Of a stretch of 64,000 nucleotides of DNA, positions 56,868-64,000 are shown piece after piece. This DNA is from Desulfuromonadales bacterium. Its GTDB lineage: Bacteria > Desulfobacterota > Desulfuromonadia > Desulfuromonadales > JAGXHI01. The stretch covers positions 47,383 to 111,382 of the forward strand of contig JAGXHI010000017.1 of assembly GCA_024636295.1 (NCBI GenBank), written 5' to 3'. The stretch's first letter is position 1; every line of letters starts with the position of its first letter. The position numbers and the translations under genes are program-made. Under the pieces are notes generated by a model. That model saw only the letters and a program-made list of their open reading frames with translations. It had not been told where the DNA came from and did not search any database.

Positions 56868-57986
56868 ATGAGAGAACTTGAGGAATTTCGCCGTGTCGCA
56901 CGCGACCCGTATACCTACGCCGAATCCCTGAAGAAGGAAACGGGCAGACCGATCATCGGGTCCTTCTGCAGTTATGCGCCGGAGGAGATCGTCGTCGCGG
57001 CCGGCGCGGTGCCTTTCCGGATTTTCGGAACGCGGGAAAATATCACCCGCGCCGATGCCCATCTGCAGGCCTATGCCTGCTCACTGGCGCGCGGGAGCCT
57101 GGAAGAGGCGCTGGCGGGAAAGCTGAAGTTTCTTGACGGTACGATCTTTCCACATACCTGCGATACGATTCAGCGCCTCTCGGATATCTGGCGGCTCAAT
57201 GCGGGCATTCCGCTGCACTGGGACGTGGTTCTCCCGGTGAAGCTCAACACCGAAAGCGCACGGGATTACCTGGCTGGTGTGATTTCAAAATTCCGGCGAG
57301 ACATGGAGACGGGTCTCGGAGTGGAGATCGGAGAAGATGCCCTGATAGAGGCCGTCGCACTGTTCAACCGGATCCGCGGTAATCTCAACACGCTTTACGA
57401 AATGAGGCGGAAATCCCCCGGCCTGATCGACGCCGGCGATCTCCACGCGGTGGTGAAATCCTCAATGGTAATGGATCGTCGCGATCTGGCCGCCAAGCTG
57501 GAGGCGCTGGTGGAGGCGCTACGCCGTACCGAGCCCCGGGACGTGGATGGCCTGCATCGCCTTTTTCTCGCCGGAGGCGTCTGCAGTCATCCCGAGATTT
57601 ATTCTCTGTTGGAAGAATCCGGAGGCGTGACGGTCTGGGACGATCTGTGCACGGGAACCCGTTATTTCGAGGGGCTCATCGCTGAAAGCGGAGATCCCGT
57701 TGCAGCGATCGCGGACCGCTACGCCATCCGTGCAGCCTGTCCGGCGAAGCATGCCTCCCTTGTCTCGCGCGGGGATCATCTGATCCGGGCTGTGCGGGAA
57801 TCCCGGGCCAGGGGGGTCATCTTTCTCTTTCTGAAGTTCTGCGATCCACACGCCTTCGATTATCCTTATCTGAAGAGCTCCCTCGATGAGGCGGGCGTGC
57901 CGAGCATGGTTCTGGAGGTGGAGGAGCAGCTTCCCCCCGAGGGCCAGTTGAGAACCCGCCTGGAAACCTTCGTTTCCTTGCTTTGA
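56868..57986 (+). CDS. 2-hydroxyacyl-CoA dehydratase/benzoyl-CoA reductase subunit (HgdB/BcrC-like)
   Basis: A 372-residue iron-sulfur subunit. GSFCSYAPEEIVVAAGAVPF near residue 32 is the signature opening of the family. Further conserved Cys occur in YACSLARG, PHTCDTIQR, GGVCSHPE and FCDPHAFDYP, of which three would hold a [4Fe-4S] cluster. The tail VPSMVLEVEEQLPPEGQLRT matches HgdB and BcrC proteins. It leads a four-gene cluster; the next subunit starts 14 bases downstream. Whether the reaction is dehydration of a 2-hydroxyacyl-CoA or ring reduction cannot be told from sequence alone. Confidence 0.88.
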   Translation: MRELEEFRRVARDPYTYAESLKKETGRPIIGSFCSYAPEEIVVAAGAVPFRIFGTRENITRADAHLQAYACSLARGSLEEALAGKLKFLDGTIFPHTCDTIQRLSDIWRLNAGIPLHWDVVLPVKLNTESARDYLAGVISKFRRDMETGLGVEIGEDALIEAVALFNRIRGNLNTLYEMRRKSPGLIDAGDLHAVVKSSMVMDRRDLAAKLEALVEALRRTEPRDVDGLHRLFLAGGVCSHPEIYSLLEESGGVTVWDDLCTGTRYFEGLIAESGDPVAAIADRYAIRAACPAKHASLVSRGDHLIRAVRESRARGVIFLFLKFCDPHAFDYPYLKSSLDEAGVPSMVLEVEEQLPPEGQLRTRLETFVSLL

Positions 57987-57999
57987 CAGGAGAAGCGCC

Positions 58000-59250
58000 A
58001 TGACGGCCGTCAACACGATTACCCCCAGCGCTGCAGATGAGCGGAAGATCCAGTCCGTCAAACGGATGAAGGAGATCATGACCGCTTACTATATCGATGC
58101 CAAAACCGCTGCGGAGAACAACAAAAAAGTGGCGTGGATCACAAGCGGCGGTCCGGTGGAACCGCTTATCGCCATGGATGTGATCCCTGTTTATCCCGAA
58201 AATCACGGTGCGATGATCGGTGCCGCCAAGATGGGGATCGATCTCTGCGAACGGTCCGAGCAGATGGGATACGCGAGAGATCTCTGTTCCTACGCCCGTG
58301 CGGATATCGCCTGCGCGACCGTTGACGGGGGACCGATCGGCGGGCTTCCCCGGCCCGATTTTCTCGTCTGCTGCAATAACATCTGCGGTACGGTTCTCAA
58401 ATGGTACGAAGTGCAGGCGCGCTATTTCAACGTGCCGCTCTTCATCTTCGATACGCCCTTCATCCACACGGAATTCTCGATCGAGGCGCAGAAGTACGTG
58501 CGCCGGCAATTCGAGGAGTTTTTCGTCTTTCTCGAAGAACAGTGCGGCAGGAGGTTCGACGGCGACCGTTTCGAAGAGACGGCCCGCCTCAGTTACGAGG
58601 CGCTGCACCTCTGGCAGGACATTCTTGACACGACCACCAAGCGGCCTTCCCCTATGACCGCCTTCGATGCCTTCACGCACCTGGCGCTGATCGTGACCCT
58701 TCGCGGCACCCGGACGGCGGTGGATTACTATACTCAACTGCGCGAGGAGATGCTCGGGCGGGTGGCCCGCGGAGTCGCCATGGTGCCCAGGGAAGAACAC
58801 AGGCTCCTGTGGGACAATCTGCCCATCTGGTACAGGATGCGATGGCTCTCCGAGACTTTCGCATCCCACAACGCCAGCCTGGTGGCCGATACCTACACTT
58901 CCGCCTGGAGCGGGATGGGCGATCACTTCGACGATAAGGATCTGGTGGGGGCTCTGGCGTCCTCCTATGCCAATATCTATATCAATATCTCCATCGACAG
59001 GATGTTCGAGTCCCTCAAGAAAAAAATACAAAAATATGAAATCGACGGCCTGGTCATGCATTCAAACCGCAGCTGCAAGCCCTACTCCTTCGGTCAGTAT
59101 GATCTTCAGAGACGGGTGATGGACGAGCTCGGCGTTCCCGCGCTGGTGATCGAAGCCGATATGGTGGATGAGCGGGCCTTCAGTGAAGCGCAGGTGGATA
59201 CCCGCATCGAGGCCTTCGTCGAAACCCTTCGGCAGAAACGGGTATCCTGA
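58000..59250 (+). CDS. 2-hydroxyacyl-CoA dehydratase/benzoyl-CoA reductase subunit (HgdA/BcrB-like)
   Basis: A 416-residue partner subunit. VAWITSGGPVEPLIAMDVIP opens the domain; LCERSEQMGYARDLCSYARA and LPRPDFLVCCNNICGTVLKW hold the cluster-binding cysteines. The last part LVMHSNRSCKPYSFGQYDLQ and GVPALVIEADMVDERAFSEA matches the family C-terminus. Length suits BcrB or HgdA. It is tightly spaced with its neighbours, and AGGAG precedes the ATG. Confidence 0.88.
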   Translation: MTAVNTITPSAADERKIQSVKRMKEIMTAYYIDAKTAAENNKKVAWITSGGPVEPLIAMDVIPVYPENHGAMIGAAKMGIDLCERSEQMGYARDLCSYARADIACATVDGGPIGGLPRPDFLVCCNNICGTVLKWYEVQARYFNVPLFIFDTPFIHTEFSIEAQKYVRRQFEEFFVFLEEQCGRRFDGDRFEETARLSYEALHLWQDILDTTTKRPSPMTAFDAFTHLALIVTLRGTRTAVDYYTQLREEMLGRVARGVAMVPREEHRLLWDNLPIWYRMRWLSETFASHNASLVADTYTSAWSGMGDHFDDKDLVGALASSYANIYINISIDRMFESLKKKIQKYEIDGLVMHSNRSCKPYSFGQYDLQRRVMDELGVPALVIEADMVDERAFSEAQVDTRIEAFVETLRQKRVS

Positions 59251-59251
59251 G

Positions 59252-60022
59252 ATGATCGCTGCCGGAATCGATATCGGATCAATAACCACCAAGGCGGTCC
59301 TGCTGTCCGAAGAGGGGATTCTCGGCTCCCATGTGCGATTCACCGGGTACAATGCGGAGCAGGCGGGAAGAACCGTTCTGGATGAACTTGCGGCGCAGCT
59401 CGGACTGAAGAGAAAGGATATACGCAGGATAATCTCCACCGGCTACGGACGCAGGAGCCTCGACTTTGCCGATCGGGCCTTGACGGAGATCATCTGCCAC
59501 GGCGCGGGAGCCTTTTATCAGAACTCCGGAATCCGCTGCATTATCGATATCGGCGGGCAGGACAGCAAGGTGATTCTCCTGGACGAAACGGGCAAGGTGA
59601 AGGATTTCGTCATGAACGACAAATGCGCCGCGGGGACGGGACGTTTTCTCGAGGTCATGGCTCGCGCGCTGGAGGTCGACCTCGAGGCTTTTCCGGTCCT
59701 GGCGGTCAAGGCGACCTCTCCGGCCCGGATCAGCAATCTCTGCACCGTTTTCGCCGAATCGGAGGTGATCTCCCTCATCGCCAAGGGAACGCCGCGCGAG
59801 GAGATTGTGGCCGGAATCCACCAGGCGATCGCCCAGAGAGTAGTGGCCCTCGCCCGGAGGATCGGCGTCCGCGAGCCTGTCACCATGACTGGAGGGGTCG
59901 CTCGGAACAGCGGTCTGGTATCGGAAATCGAGAGAGAGCTCTCCCTGCCGATCATCGAGAACCCCCTTCCCCAGGTGAACGGCGCGCTGGGGGCGGCGGT
60001 GCTGGGGCTCAGGATGGGCTGA
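59252..60022 (+). CDS. Acyl-CoA dehydratase activase (HgdC/BcrD-type ATPase)
   Basis: A 256-residue ASKHA ATPase that drives one electron at low potential into the dehydratase. GIDIGSITTKAVLL is the phosphate motif and IDIGGQDSKVILLD follows. Cys125 (NDKCAAGTGRF) and Cys164 (SNLCTVFAES) are the two ligands from each monomer that hold one [4Fe-4S] between subunits, with the same 39-residue spacing as HgdC. VTMTGGVARNSGL is the adenosine motif. The ATG follows the previous stop directly. Only one activase gene is present, as in dehydratases; classical BcrABCD reductases have two. Confidence 0.93.
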   Translation: MIAAGIDIGSITTKAVLLSEEGILGSHVRFTGYNAEQAGRTVLDELAAQLGLKRKDIRRIISTGYGRRSLDFADRALTEIICHGAGAFYQNSGIRCIIDIGGQDSKVILLDETGKVKDFVMNDKCAAGTGRFLEVMARALEVDLEAFPVLAVKATSPARISNLCTVFAESEVISLIAKGTPREEIVAGIHQAIAQRVVALARRIGVREPVTMTGGVARNSGLVSEIERELSLPIIENPLPQVNGALGAAVLGLRMG

Positions 60023-60045
60023 CCTCTTTCGCATGAAGCAAAGCT

Positions 60046-60090
60046 TTAACCACAGAGTTTGCAGAGAGACCTGGGAGATAAGCCCACAGA
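60046..60090 (+). repeat. ACCACAGAG-type dispersed repeat
   Basis: TTAACCACAGAGTTTGCAGAG and, 20 bases on, CCCACAGAGGAGGCG, in the gap between the activase and the enoyl-CoA hydratase. The ACCACAGAG unit is a familiar intergenic repeat in environmental proteobacteria. No coding potential. Confidence 0.45.
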
Positions 60091-60179
60091 GGAGGCGATT
60101 CGGACAATATCATGTATCTTCAGCGGCTCCGCGGGATAGCTGACAGGAAGATGAACCTTTCAGTCATGGAGAAAAATCA

Positions 60180-61007
60180 ATGAGCAAGGAAATGATTGAA
60201 ACAGGAACCGAACAACTGATGGCCGAAGTGCAGGATGGCGTTGCAGTTCTGACGATGAACCGCACCGAACGCCGAAATGCCCTCACCCGGGAAATGCTGG
60301 ATGCGCTTACCCGGGTTCTGGCTCAAATTGAACTCGACCCCGAGGTCAGGGCTATTGTCCTGACCGGTGCCGGCGGCGCCTTCTGCGCCGGAGGCGATGT
60401 GAAGGGAATGGCCGCGGCAGGTGACGGTACGGTCGGCGCCCTGACGATCGATCAGGCGATTCACCGTCAACGGGTCAGCCAGAGAACGACGGCGGGAAAA
60501 ATCTTTGAAATGCCCAAACCGGTGATCGCCGCTATCGGCGGACCTGCCGCGGGAGCCGGTTTTTCCCTTGCGCTGGCCTGCGATCTGCGCGTCATGGCGG
60601 ACAGCACCTTTATGACCTCGGCCTTCGCCCGGGTCGGTTTTTCCGGGGACTACGGCGGGACGTATTTTCTCACCAATCTCGTCGGTACGGCCAAGGCCCG
60701 GGAGATCTACTACCTGTCCGAGCGCATTTCGGCCGAAGAGGCCCAGCGGTTGGGGCTCGCGAACTGGGTGGTCCCCAAGGACCGGGTGATGGAAAAAGCG
60801 ATGGAAATCGCCAGGCGAATTGCTGATGGACCCACGGTCGCCTTCCGATACATGAAAGAGAACCTCAATCGCGCTTTGAATGGGGAGATGGGCGAGTGCC
60901 TCGATCTGGAAGTGACCCATCATGTTCACACCGGGCAGACCGAGGACCATCGCGAGGCGGCAAGGGCTTTTGTGGAGAAGCGCGAACCGAAATTCAAGGG
61001 CCGGTAG
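60180..61007 (+). CDS. Enoyl-CoA hydratase/isomerase family protein
   Basis: A 275-residue crotonase-fold protein. LTMNRTERRNALTREML, the oxyanion segment GGAFCAGGDVKGMA and PVIAAIGGPAAGAGFSLALACDLR are typical. In the segment AFARVGFSGDYGGTYFLTN the position that is catalytic Glu in hydratases is Asp-Tyr-Gly, as in some isomerases and ring-acting members. It lies 157 bases after the activase and probably acts on the product or substrate of the same pathway. Confidence 0.88.
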   Translation: MSKEMIETGTEQLMAEVQDGVAVLTMNRTERRNALTREMLDALTRVLAQIELDPEVRAIVLTGAGGAFCAGGDVKGMAAAGDGTVGALTIDQAIHRQRVSQRTTAGKIFEMPKPVIAAIGGPAAGAGFSLALACDLRVMADSTFMTSAFARVGFSGDYGGTYFLTNLVGTAKAREIYYLSERISAEEAQRLGLANWVVPKDRVMEKAMEIARRIADGPTVAFRYMKENLNRALNGEMGECLDLEVTHHVHTGQTEDHREAARAFVEKREPKFKGR

Positions 61008-61019
61008 AGAAAATATTGC

Positions 61020-61075
61020 CGCGGAGGACGCAGAGGGCGCGGAGAAAATCTGTTAAGGAATAAAGGCGGTCTCAC
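61020..61075 (+). repeat. Dispersed repeat, second copy of the murB-breakpoint family
   Basis: CGCGGAGGACGCAGAGGGCG then CGGAGAAAATC, AAGGAATAAA (61055-61064) and GTCTCAC (61069-61075). The same elements occur at 17068-17135, in another order. It lies between the enoyl-CoA hydratase and the convergent VOC gene. Confidence 0.55.
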
Positions 61076-61139
61076 AGTGAGTGCAGCGAACGGGCGTGAG
61101 ATGATTTCGAGATCTTTTTGCCTCCGCGCCACCGGTTAA

Positions 61140-61913
61140 TCAAGCCACGGTAAACCGAACGCCGCATAATGTAATCCGGTTCCCTTGGACAGGGAGCTTT
61201 CTTTGCCGTGCCGCGGACAGGGCTTTTTCGGGTCGAATTCCTGTCACTTCCAAAGCGCCCAGGCCATCGCCCCTTCCGTCTGTTGCCGGAACGAATCGCA
61301 CGATTGCGTTTTCAAGCGCCATAAAAGATCGACCCTCGTCATCCCGGCTGAGCGGAAGGCCTGCCAGTTTGGCCCACCGTTCGGCGAGCGCTGCCGGGTA
61401 GTCGCTCTGAAGTTCCACCGCTTTCAGATCCGAGATGATTTCCCGATTCATCTTGTTTTCCCACCCCGTTCCTCCTGCGGGTTCCCAGTTTCCCTGCGGA
61501 TTATTCTGAATATCCCGGTCGAGTTCAAAAAATGCCCCGCCCGTATCGACGGGGTGAAACTGCAGGAAGTTCCCTGTCCTGTGTTCGCGCTGCCAGGCGA
61601 TTCGAATTCCAAGTCGTTTCGCCCGCTCGATCGCTGCGTCCTGAATATTTTTTGAGCCCGCCTGCATGATCACCATATATCCGCCATCCCCGCCCCGTCG
61701 CCGGAGATAGCGCCCGGCTGCAGTCCCGTCCCGAATAGGGGATACGATCTCGAGAAAATTCGCGCCGATGGGGAAAAGGGCGTTTTCCAGTCCGAAGCGG
61801 GCCACCCCTTCGTCTCGATAACATATTCGCAGTCCGAATACGGCGGAAATGTCTTCGACGACAGGGGCCAGCTCTTCCGCGACAAGGCAGATCTGACGCA
61901 GGTGGATGCTCAT
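61140..61913 (-). CDS. VOC family protein (glyoxalase-like)
   Basis: A 257-residue protein of two related halves. The first half (HLRQICLVAEELAPVVEDIS, FLEIVSPI, then DTGGAFFELD) and the second (LKAVELQSDYPAALAERWAK) fit the vicinal-oxygen-chelate pattern, nearest to the Glyoxalase_3 type. Metal ligands His and Glu are present in the first half and less clear in the second. The substrate is unknown. It converges on the enoyl-CoA hydratase gene. Confidence 0.75.
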   Translation of the reverse strand: MSIHLRQICLVAEELAPVVEDISAVFGLRICYRDEGVARFGLENALFPIGANFLEIVSPIRDGTAAGRYLRRRGGDGGYMVIMQAGSKNIQDAAIERAKRLGIRIAWQREHRTGNFLQFHPVDTGGAFFELDRDIQNNPQGNWEPAGGTGWENKMNREIISDLKAVELQSDYPAALAERWAKLAGLPLSRDDEGRSFMALENAIVRFVPATDGRGDGLGALEVTGIRPEKALSAARQRKLPVQGNRITLCGVRFTVA

Positions 61914-62064
61914 GGACTTCTCCTCTATAACCGGTGAATGGAGCGATTCACCTGAAAAGTTGCAGGTGAAAAAGGTGCCATGCCGCTAGAACGTTGCGCA
62001 TTTGGAGTGATGATCAGCAGTGTCTGTTCTTTCAGCCGGGGCACTCTGTTATTCATTAACTTTT

Positions 62065-62286
62065 TTACTTGATCGATGCGAAAATCATATTAGTGCCATC
62101 TTCATCAGTCATTATCGAAAGATAGTGCGTGAAAAATGCAGGGAGTTTTTTGACTGTATAATATAAATAAAGATTTCCACCGCTTCTTGAATAATCCGTG
62201 TTACGGAGAATCATTCCGGCAGGCAAACCACTCCCCTTGGTCGATTCAAGATGTCCATAGGCCAAGTTGCAAATTGCCTTTAACAA
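62065..62286 (-). CDS. Doubtful small hypothetical protein, 73 residues
   Basis: A frame with aromatic-rich C-terminal half (GGNLYLYYTVKKLPAFFTH, then DEDGTNMIFASIK). No family is recognised and no ribosome site is evident. Its first codons run over the region needed for the divergent MucR promoter. It may be a chance frame in AT-rich DNA or a decayed piece of a larger gene. Confidence 0.2.
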   Translation of the reverse strand: MLKAICNLAYGHLESTKGSGLPAGMILRNTDYSRSGGNLYLYYTVKKLPAFFTHYLSIMTDEDGTNMIFASIK

Positions 62287-62299
62287 GTGTATGATTATT

Positions 62300-62305
62300 T
62301 ATAAT
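62300..62305 (+). promoter_or_regulatory. Candidate -10 box of the MucR gene
   Basis: A perfect TATAAT at 62300-62305 lies 20 bases before the start codon, in AT-rich DNA. Possible -35 boxes are TTTAAC (15-base spacer) or TTGCCT (20-base spacer), neither ideal. AAGGAG at 62312-62317 is a strong ribosome site. Confidence 0.45.
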
Positions 62306-62325
62306 TAAATCAAGGAGAAGAAACA

Positions 62326-62766
62326 ATGGCAAATTTGATGGAAATGGCAAAAGAAATTGTTGCAGCGCATGCATCTACTTCTGAAATACCTCCCCATGAA
62401 CTGGTTAAAGAATTGCGCGAGGTTTACGAGCTGCTTGTAAAGATGGAAAAAGGAGAGATGCCCGAGGTTGCCGGAGAGGGAACCGCTTCCGAGCCTGCGG
62501 TAACCAGGAGAAAGGCTTTTGGAAAGAACAAGATCACCTGCATGATCTGCGGCAAGGAGATGAAAACCCTGAGCCGTCACCTTAAGACCGCTCATGGAAT
62601 GACTCCCAAGGAATACAGAACCCAGTTCAATATCCCCCGGACTCAACCTCTGGCCGCAAGCAACTACTCCGAGCAGCGCCGTCAGATGGCGGTGGACCGC
62701 AATCTGGGCGAAAACCTTGCCAAGGCGCGTGCGGCCAGGGGAAAGAAAAAGAAAAAAGTGGCATAA
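62326..62766 (+). CDS. MucR/Ros family zinc-finger transcriptional regulator
   Basis: A 146-residue DNA-binding protein. The C2H2 finger is CMICGKEMKTLSRH with the second His in LKTAH, that is C-x2-C-x9-H-x4-H, the prokaryotic Ros pattern. HGMTPKEYRTQFNIP follows, the conserved MucR helix. The N-terminal half is a helical oligomerisation segment and the C-terminus ends in a basic tail (RAARGKKKKKVA). Alphaproteobacterial MucR proteins are H-NS-like silencers binding AT-rich DNA; a similar role here is inferred. A terminator follows. Confidence 0.93.
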   Translation: MANLMEMAKEIVAAHASTSEIPPHELVKELREVYELLVKMEKGEMPEVAGEGTASEPAVTRRKAFGKNKITCMICGKEMKTLSRHLKTAHGMTPKEYRTQFNIPRTQPLAASNYSEQRRQMAVDRNLGENLAKARAARGKKKKKVA

Positions 62767-62790
62767 AACTTTCGCCATACAAAAGCAATC

Positions 62791-62823
62791 AGGCCCTCAT
62801 CTCTTCGGGATGGGGGCCTTTTT
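62791..62823 (+). terminator. Terminator after the MucR gene
   Basis: AGGCCCTCATC (62791-62801) pairs with GATGGGGGCCT (62809-62819), one T-G pair, followed by TTTTT. Confidence 0.88.
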
Positions 62824-63504
62824 CTGCCTGCCAACTGCTTCAACCACTCACCTTTGATATCTTCCTCGGATGCAGAAACATCCGCCCAAAGCCGAGTCCG
62901 AGGAACTCAATGGCCATATAGGACGAAAAAAGCTGTCTGCGCACCATAGTTCGGTCTGATCGACAAACCAGCTTTCCGGCTCCGTGTACAGTCCCTGTTG
63001 GCAAAGCCGGTCAGGATTCGGACCGCGCGGCGGGGATAGAGCAGGGGATAGAGCAGGGTGGGCGCCGTAAATCCGGAAAAGGGAAATTCCACTTATAGAG
63101 AAGAGCAGCCGGAACCGGTGCAGTGACCACTCGCGGGCCGATCGTGCTAAATCGATTAAATCACCCGTTGATGCAGATGAGAACCGAGCCGCTGCGGTAG
63201 CAGAAGATGGTTGCCGACCCTCGAAAACGACGATCATGCAAGAAGCGATCGCGACGGTCATGTCGATCAAGGAAATACTTCGGACTGCCGAAGTGCCGGT
63301 GATCGTGCCTCTTGAAGTGTCGGTAGCTGTGAAAATCCCTTCTTTCATGTCCGAAATGACGTTTGCCCAAATGATGTCGCCGGTCCGTGAAGGGGCGATG
63401 TAGTCCCCGATCGTGATAACGGCCGGAGACGAAAAGAATAGCGGCTTCGTCGGTATTTGAGAGAAGGACGGAAAAACCGGATCTTTCGGGATCAGCCGAA
63501 ACAG
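62824..63504. other. Region of decayed or non-coding sequence
   Basis: No intact gene is convincing here. It contains a 12-bp tandem duplication, a His/Arg/Asp-rich minus-strand frame (63161-63571) and leads into the reductase relic at 63505. A 294-codon minus-strand frame covering most of it is antisense to the relic at its start and is full of Ser/Arg runs, so I did not accept it. The region looks like a scar of rearrangement. Confidence 0.4.
63032..63055 (+). repeat. 12-bp tandem duplication
   Basis: GGGGATAGAGCA occurs twice in a row (63032-63043 and 63044-63055), followed by a partial third unit GGG. No known element. Confidence 0.6.
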
Positions 63505-63571
63505 GCGACGCCTGGGTGCTCTCCCGGGGGAGGACATCGTACCGATCCCGGGAACCAGAAAGGTCGGACAT
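63161..63571 (-). CDS. Possible His/Arg/Asp-rich small protein
   Basis: A 136-codon frame whose last 90 residues are strikingly rich in His, Arg, Asp and Phe (RYHDRGLHRPFTDRRHHLGK, then RHFKRHDHRHFGSPKYFLD), ending in a hydrophobic stretch with two Cys. Such His-rich proteins can bind metals. The first 45 residues are antisense to the aldo/keto reductase relic and are probably not coding, so the real start, if any, is unclear. It may be a degraded gene. Confidence 0.3.
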   Translation of the reverse strand: MSDLSGSRDRYDVLPRESTQASPVSADPERSGFSVLLSNTDEAAILFVSGRYHDRGLHRPFTDRRHHLGKRHFGHERRDFHSYRHFKRHDHRHFGSPKYFLDRHDRRDRFLHDRRFRGSATIFCYRSGSVLICING

Positions 63572-63685
63572 CTGGAGGAAAATATCGCCGCGCTTGAGCT
63601 CGAACTGACGGTGGAGGATCTGAAGGAGATCGAGGAGGTGGCGCCCAGGGGCGCCGGGCGGGTCTTCGGTATCCCGAGTCGATGA
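63505..63685 (+). pseudogene. C-terminal relic of an aldo/keto reductase
   Basis: From about 63530 the plus strand reads EDIVPIPGTRKVGHLEENIA, then LELELTVEDLKEIEEVAPRG and GRVFGIPSR before TGA (63683-63685). This is the end of an AKR of the tas/YghZ-like type. Just upstream, AWVLSRG (63510-63530) is in another frame; one extra G in the run of five at 63526-63530 would join the two. The first three quarters of the gene are missing. Confidence 0.65.
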
Positions 63686-63713
63686 TGGGTCTCATCAACG
63701 GGTAAGTAAAACC

Positions 63714-63749
63714 TTTCCAGGGGACGCGGCATTCCGCGCCCCCTGGAAA
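63714..63749. terminator. Strong hairpin terminator, serving the permease gene
   Basis: TTTCCAGGGG-A-CGCGG (63714-63729) pairs with CCGCG-C-CCCCTGGAAA (63734-63749), one mismatch, loop CATT. On the minus strand it is followed by GGTTTTACTT, 20 bases after the permease stop, so it most likely ends that transcript. Confidence 0.75.
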
Positions 63750-63769
63750 TCGGGAGGGATTCCCCCTTT

Positions 63770-64000
63770 TCAATCGGAAACGGCGGGGCCGTGCGGCTCT
63801 TTCCCCTTGGGCTGTCGGGGCAGAATGAGATTCAGCAGGACTCCGGTGATCCCCGCCAGGCCGATTCCGGTGAAGCTCACCGCTCCGAATTCGAAGGTCA
63901 TTCCCCCGATTCCGAAGACGATTGTGATTGCGACGATAACCAGATTGCGCGCCTCCAGCAGGTCATTGCCGGCACGCACGAGGGTATTCAAACCCACGAC
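63770..64000 (-). CDS. uraA: Uracil/xanthine permease (NCS2 family), C-terminal part
   Basis: The last 76 codons of a gene that continues past the window edge. VGLNTLVRAGNDLLEARNL, then VIVAITIVFGIGGMTFEFGA and a hydrophobic LAGITGVLLNLILP are the final helices of UraA-type nucleobase:cation symporters. The tail is polar (RQPKGKEPHGPAVSD). UraA rather than a xanthine carrier is the better guess, but only the end is seen. Confidence 0.8.
   Translation of the reverse strand, partial: VVGLNTLVRAGNDLLEARNLVIVAITIVFGIGGMTFEFGAVSFTGIGLAGITGVLLNLILPRQPKGKEPHGPAVSD

Larger units (their letters stand above)
61914..62325. other. AT-rich intergenic region before the MucR gene
   Basis: A 412-base stretch clearly richer in A and T than its surroundings. 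The last 50 bases hold the promoter of the MucR gene. The rest carries only a weak 73-codon frame on the minus strand (62065-62286), listed separately, and no repeat or RNA I can name. Confidence 0.5.

Noticed and set aside
62848..63732. Minus-strand frame of 294 codons
   Set aside because: Its first part is antisense to the aldo/keto reductase relic and gives Ser/Arg runs; no motif, no ribosome site, and it crosses the permease terminator.

Overview
The window is 64 kb of a Gram-negative bacterial chromosome with moderately high GC. It most resembles the Desulfuromonadota (Geobacter, Desulfuromonas and Pelobacter relatives). Three things point there: the order ispE, tRNA-Gln, prs, rplY, pth, ychF, rpsF, rpsR, DUF2232 gene, rplI, dnaB; a citrate synthase of the eukaryote-like type; and a dusB-ntrB-ntrC operon. 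The placement is inferred from gene content and order; no database search was run.

Layout. 1-2.4 kb: acyP and ligA on the minus strand. 2.5-3.7 kb: a DUF21/CBS membrane protein. 4.0-21.7 kb: a division and cell-wall (dcw) cluster on the plus strand, mraZ to ftsZ, with a strong promoter and candidate MraZ boxes at one end and a strong terminator at the other. Within it murB is only a 60-codon stump, cut off next to a dispersed repeat. 21.8-25.3 kb: pyruvate dehydrogenase-type E1alpha, E1beta and E2 without an E3; the E2 has an extreme Glu/Lys linker. 25.4-29.1 kb: a LonB-like protease and an orphan PAS histidine kinase with a cysteine cluster. 29.1-33.1 kb: a TAXI-type TRAP transporter operon with a UspA protein (minus). 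33.4-43.7 kb: isoprenoid, PRPP and translation genes, one tRNA, a membrane pyrophosphatase, and dnaB. 43.7-50.4 kb: a TM2 protein, an O-methyltransferase, dusB-ntrBC and citrate synthase, the last two groups divergent around a small palindrome.

50.4-64 kb is the accessory part. It holds methyltransferases, an aldo/keto reductase with a ferredoxin tail, a frameshifted remnant of a sulfite-oxidase-like enzyme, an uncharacterised 231-residue protein, a phosphodiesterase-family protein, and a four-gene cluster (two 2-hydroxyacyl-CoA dehydratase/benzoyl-CoA reductase-type subunits, one activase, one enoyl-CoA hydratase). It ends with a VOC protein, a MucR/Ros zinc-finger regulator, an aldo/keto reductase relic, and the C-terminal end of a uracil/xanthine permease that runs off the window.

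Most interesting: the deletion of murB inside an otherwise complete dcw cluster at a repeat; the radical dehydratase cluster of unknown substrate; the Cys-rich PAS kinase; the TRAP permease with an embedded lipoyl-like domain; and the decaying oxidoreductase genes. I found no convincing wholly new defence or mobile system, and no CRISPR array, integrase or transposase.
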